Part shown: positions 62,927-64,000 of the stretch, piece by piece
Layout: each line of letters opens with the position of its first letter
Numbering within the stretch: the first letter of the stretch is position 1
NCBI GenBank assembly: GCA_030374765.1
Contig: JARGXX010000115.1
Span: 1,651,501-1,715,500 of the forward strand
From: Agarophyton chilense
Taxonomy: Eukaryota; Rhodophyta; Florideophyceae; Gracilariales; Gracilariaceae
Length of the DNA stretch: 64,000 nt
Reading direction: 5' to 3'
The notes under the pieces: model-generated
Seen by the model: only the letters and a program-made list of their open reading frames with translations
What the model was told of the DNA's origin: nothing
Databases searched by the model: none
Program-made: the position numbers and the translations under genes

Positions 62927-63846
62927 TCACACATCTTCTTCGTGAGATTTTCTTCTTCCCCATGTTGGACGCTTGTATTCTCGTACTTCTGCTGCTCTCA
63001 CAAAGCGTGAGAAGAGCTGCCAGGAATGGCGAGGTTCAACCTTATCAGGACATAGCTTTACTTTCTCTGGTATTTGTTTTGGCAGTTCGCGTCTCTCGAC
63101 TTGGCCCACTGGTTTGCTATTCATAGCTCGCTCAATTTCCTCGTTTATCCGTAGTCGAAGCCTGAACAAATGCGAAACTGACATCGGGCGAACCAGGTTG
63201 AAGGTATCGACGCGCTTGTTGACCGACTCGATGCGTAACTCTGTGATTCTGACAGCAACCGCCCAGCGATGTGGAGCTTGTGGCATATACATATGCCATG
63301 CACCACTGAGAGTATTTCTGAGCTGCCTCTTTTCGCTATCTATATCATGCATGAGTTGCAACCAGTGTGGGCGCAACCCATTATCCCGCATTATTCTCAT
63401 CGCGTACTCGTGAGTACTAGATGGTTGATGCGGAAGCGGTCTGCCTTTGTTTTTGAGATTGTCGAATTGGCCAGTGCGCATCGACTCTTGTATTCTAGCC
63501 TCCACGAAGTCACGAATGTCCTCTTCAGACTCAAACTGGTTCCCATGATGGTCATGTTCATGCTTTAGTTCCGGCGGGAGTCGCGTGTCGTCAAGGGCGG
63601 TTCGAGCGCGGCGTAGACGCTTTCGCAACGAATTTGCATGCTCTTTTGAAGGGTTCACTTTTTCCGTTGTACTTCGAAACAGTCCTGTTAGAAAAGCGGT
63701 TGCACGTCAGTTTTCACTGAAAGAAGCAAGCAACTACTTTTGAGCTTACCTCCTGGTCCTGCCGCTCGTTCGGTGAGCGAGCGTTTGGAGAGGGTGTGTA
63801 AGGCCGGGACGATTCGCCTGAGCAAAGTTGGACGGAAATAGGGCAT
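62927..63846 (-). CDS. DUF1992 / DNAJC28-like protein, two exons
   Basis: Exon 1 is 63846-63750 and exon 2 is 63684-62927; the 65-bp intron reads GTAAGC...TTTCTAACAG. Joined they give 284 residues. The first exon codes PYFRPTLLRRIVPALHTLSK, a mitochondrial-type presequence, with the frame passing cleanly into GGLFRSTTEKVNPSKEHANS. The conserved domain follows: EEDIRDFVEARIQESMRTGQ, FDNLKNKGRPLP and YAMRIMRDNGLRPHWLQLMH, the core of the DnaJ-C28 conserved region (no J-domain is present). In other species this region occurs alone in bacteria or with a J-domain in animals. The role is unclear, perhaps mitochondrial quality control. Confidence 0.8.
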
Positions 63847-64000
63847 TTGGATTTGGAGTTAAGCAGGGATAAGGGTGGCCGCTTGACTCATCCCAGCGGC
63901 TTCGGCACAGTAGAATTGCGAAGGTTAGGTCAGCGATGTAGCTGACCTATACACATGCATTTGGTGGAAGCTCAGAACTGGTAGAAGAACGCTGCTTAGT
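63847..64000. other. Right window edge, no gene
   Basis: Short upstream DNA of the DUF1992 gene; nothing seen. Confidence 0.4.

Noticed and set aside
1..64000. tRNA and rRNA genes
   Set aside because: I scanned by eye for T-arm and anticodon patterns and found none that folded convincingly; a covariance search was not possible.

Overview
The window reads as nuclear DNA of an intron-poor eukaryote, most probably a florideophyte red alga such as a Chondrus-like species. This is inference from the gene mix, not a match. Genes are mostly single-exon; the few introns supported here are 65-130 bp with GT-AG borders. The set includes a SIN3 co-repressor, a mitochondrial 2-oxoglutarate dehydrogenase E1, a fibrillin/PAP protein (a plastid family), a DNL zinc-finger protein and a Hint-domain secreted protein. 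Ty1/copia and Ty3/gypsy elements are also present.

Region 1 (1-22.7 kb) is a graveyard of mobile elements. From left to right it holds: a broken unidentified ORF running in from the left edge; a pogo-like DDE transposase scrap on the minus strand; a decayed Copia element on the minus strand; a broken two-finger zinc-finger gene; a gag-protease remnant (element C); a nearly full-length chromodomain Ty3/gypsy element (element A, 10083-20805) with both LTRs, PBS and PPT; and a minus-strand gypsy fragment (element B, LTR at 22021-22654 plus truncated gag). Element A has a long antisense ORF between pol and its 3' LTR. Its pol frame has seven stop codons but no frameshift that I could find. It lacks a target-site duplication and lies between two different elements, so it looks like a recombinant.

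Region 2 (24.5-64 kb) is a gene-rich island. Order: GT61 glycosyltransferase (+), MFS transporter (-), SIN3 (-), a membrane-anchored thioredoxin whose CGHC site is split by an intron (+), Hint protein (-), a Cys-rich repeat protein (-), a beta-helix protein (+), a truncated inverted copy of the Hint gene (+), a NodU/CmcH-type carbamoyltransferase with one intron (+), a 7-TM plus class-3 lipase fusion (-), a DNL zinc-finger protein (+), fibrillin/PAP (-), a small single-pass membrane protein (+), OGDH E1 (-), a basic hypothetical protein (-), a low-molecular-weight phosphatase-like protein lacking the catalytic residues (+), and a DUF1992/DNAJC28-like protein with a newly placed first exon (-).

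The host genes do not form an obvious pathway. SIN3 and the thioredoxin gene are head-to-head over a 576-bp low-complexity interval. Two long perfect or near-perfect inverted repeats (36848-36892 and 59339-59399) lie in otherwise empty intergenic DNA. The most unusual items are the antisense ORF of element A with its adjacent repeated mini-hairpins, the lipase fusion, the pseudo-phosphatase, and the Cys-rich CC/PEPEPC protein.
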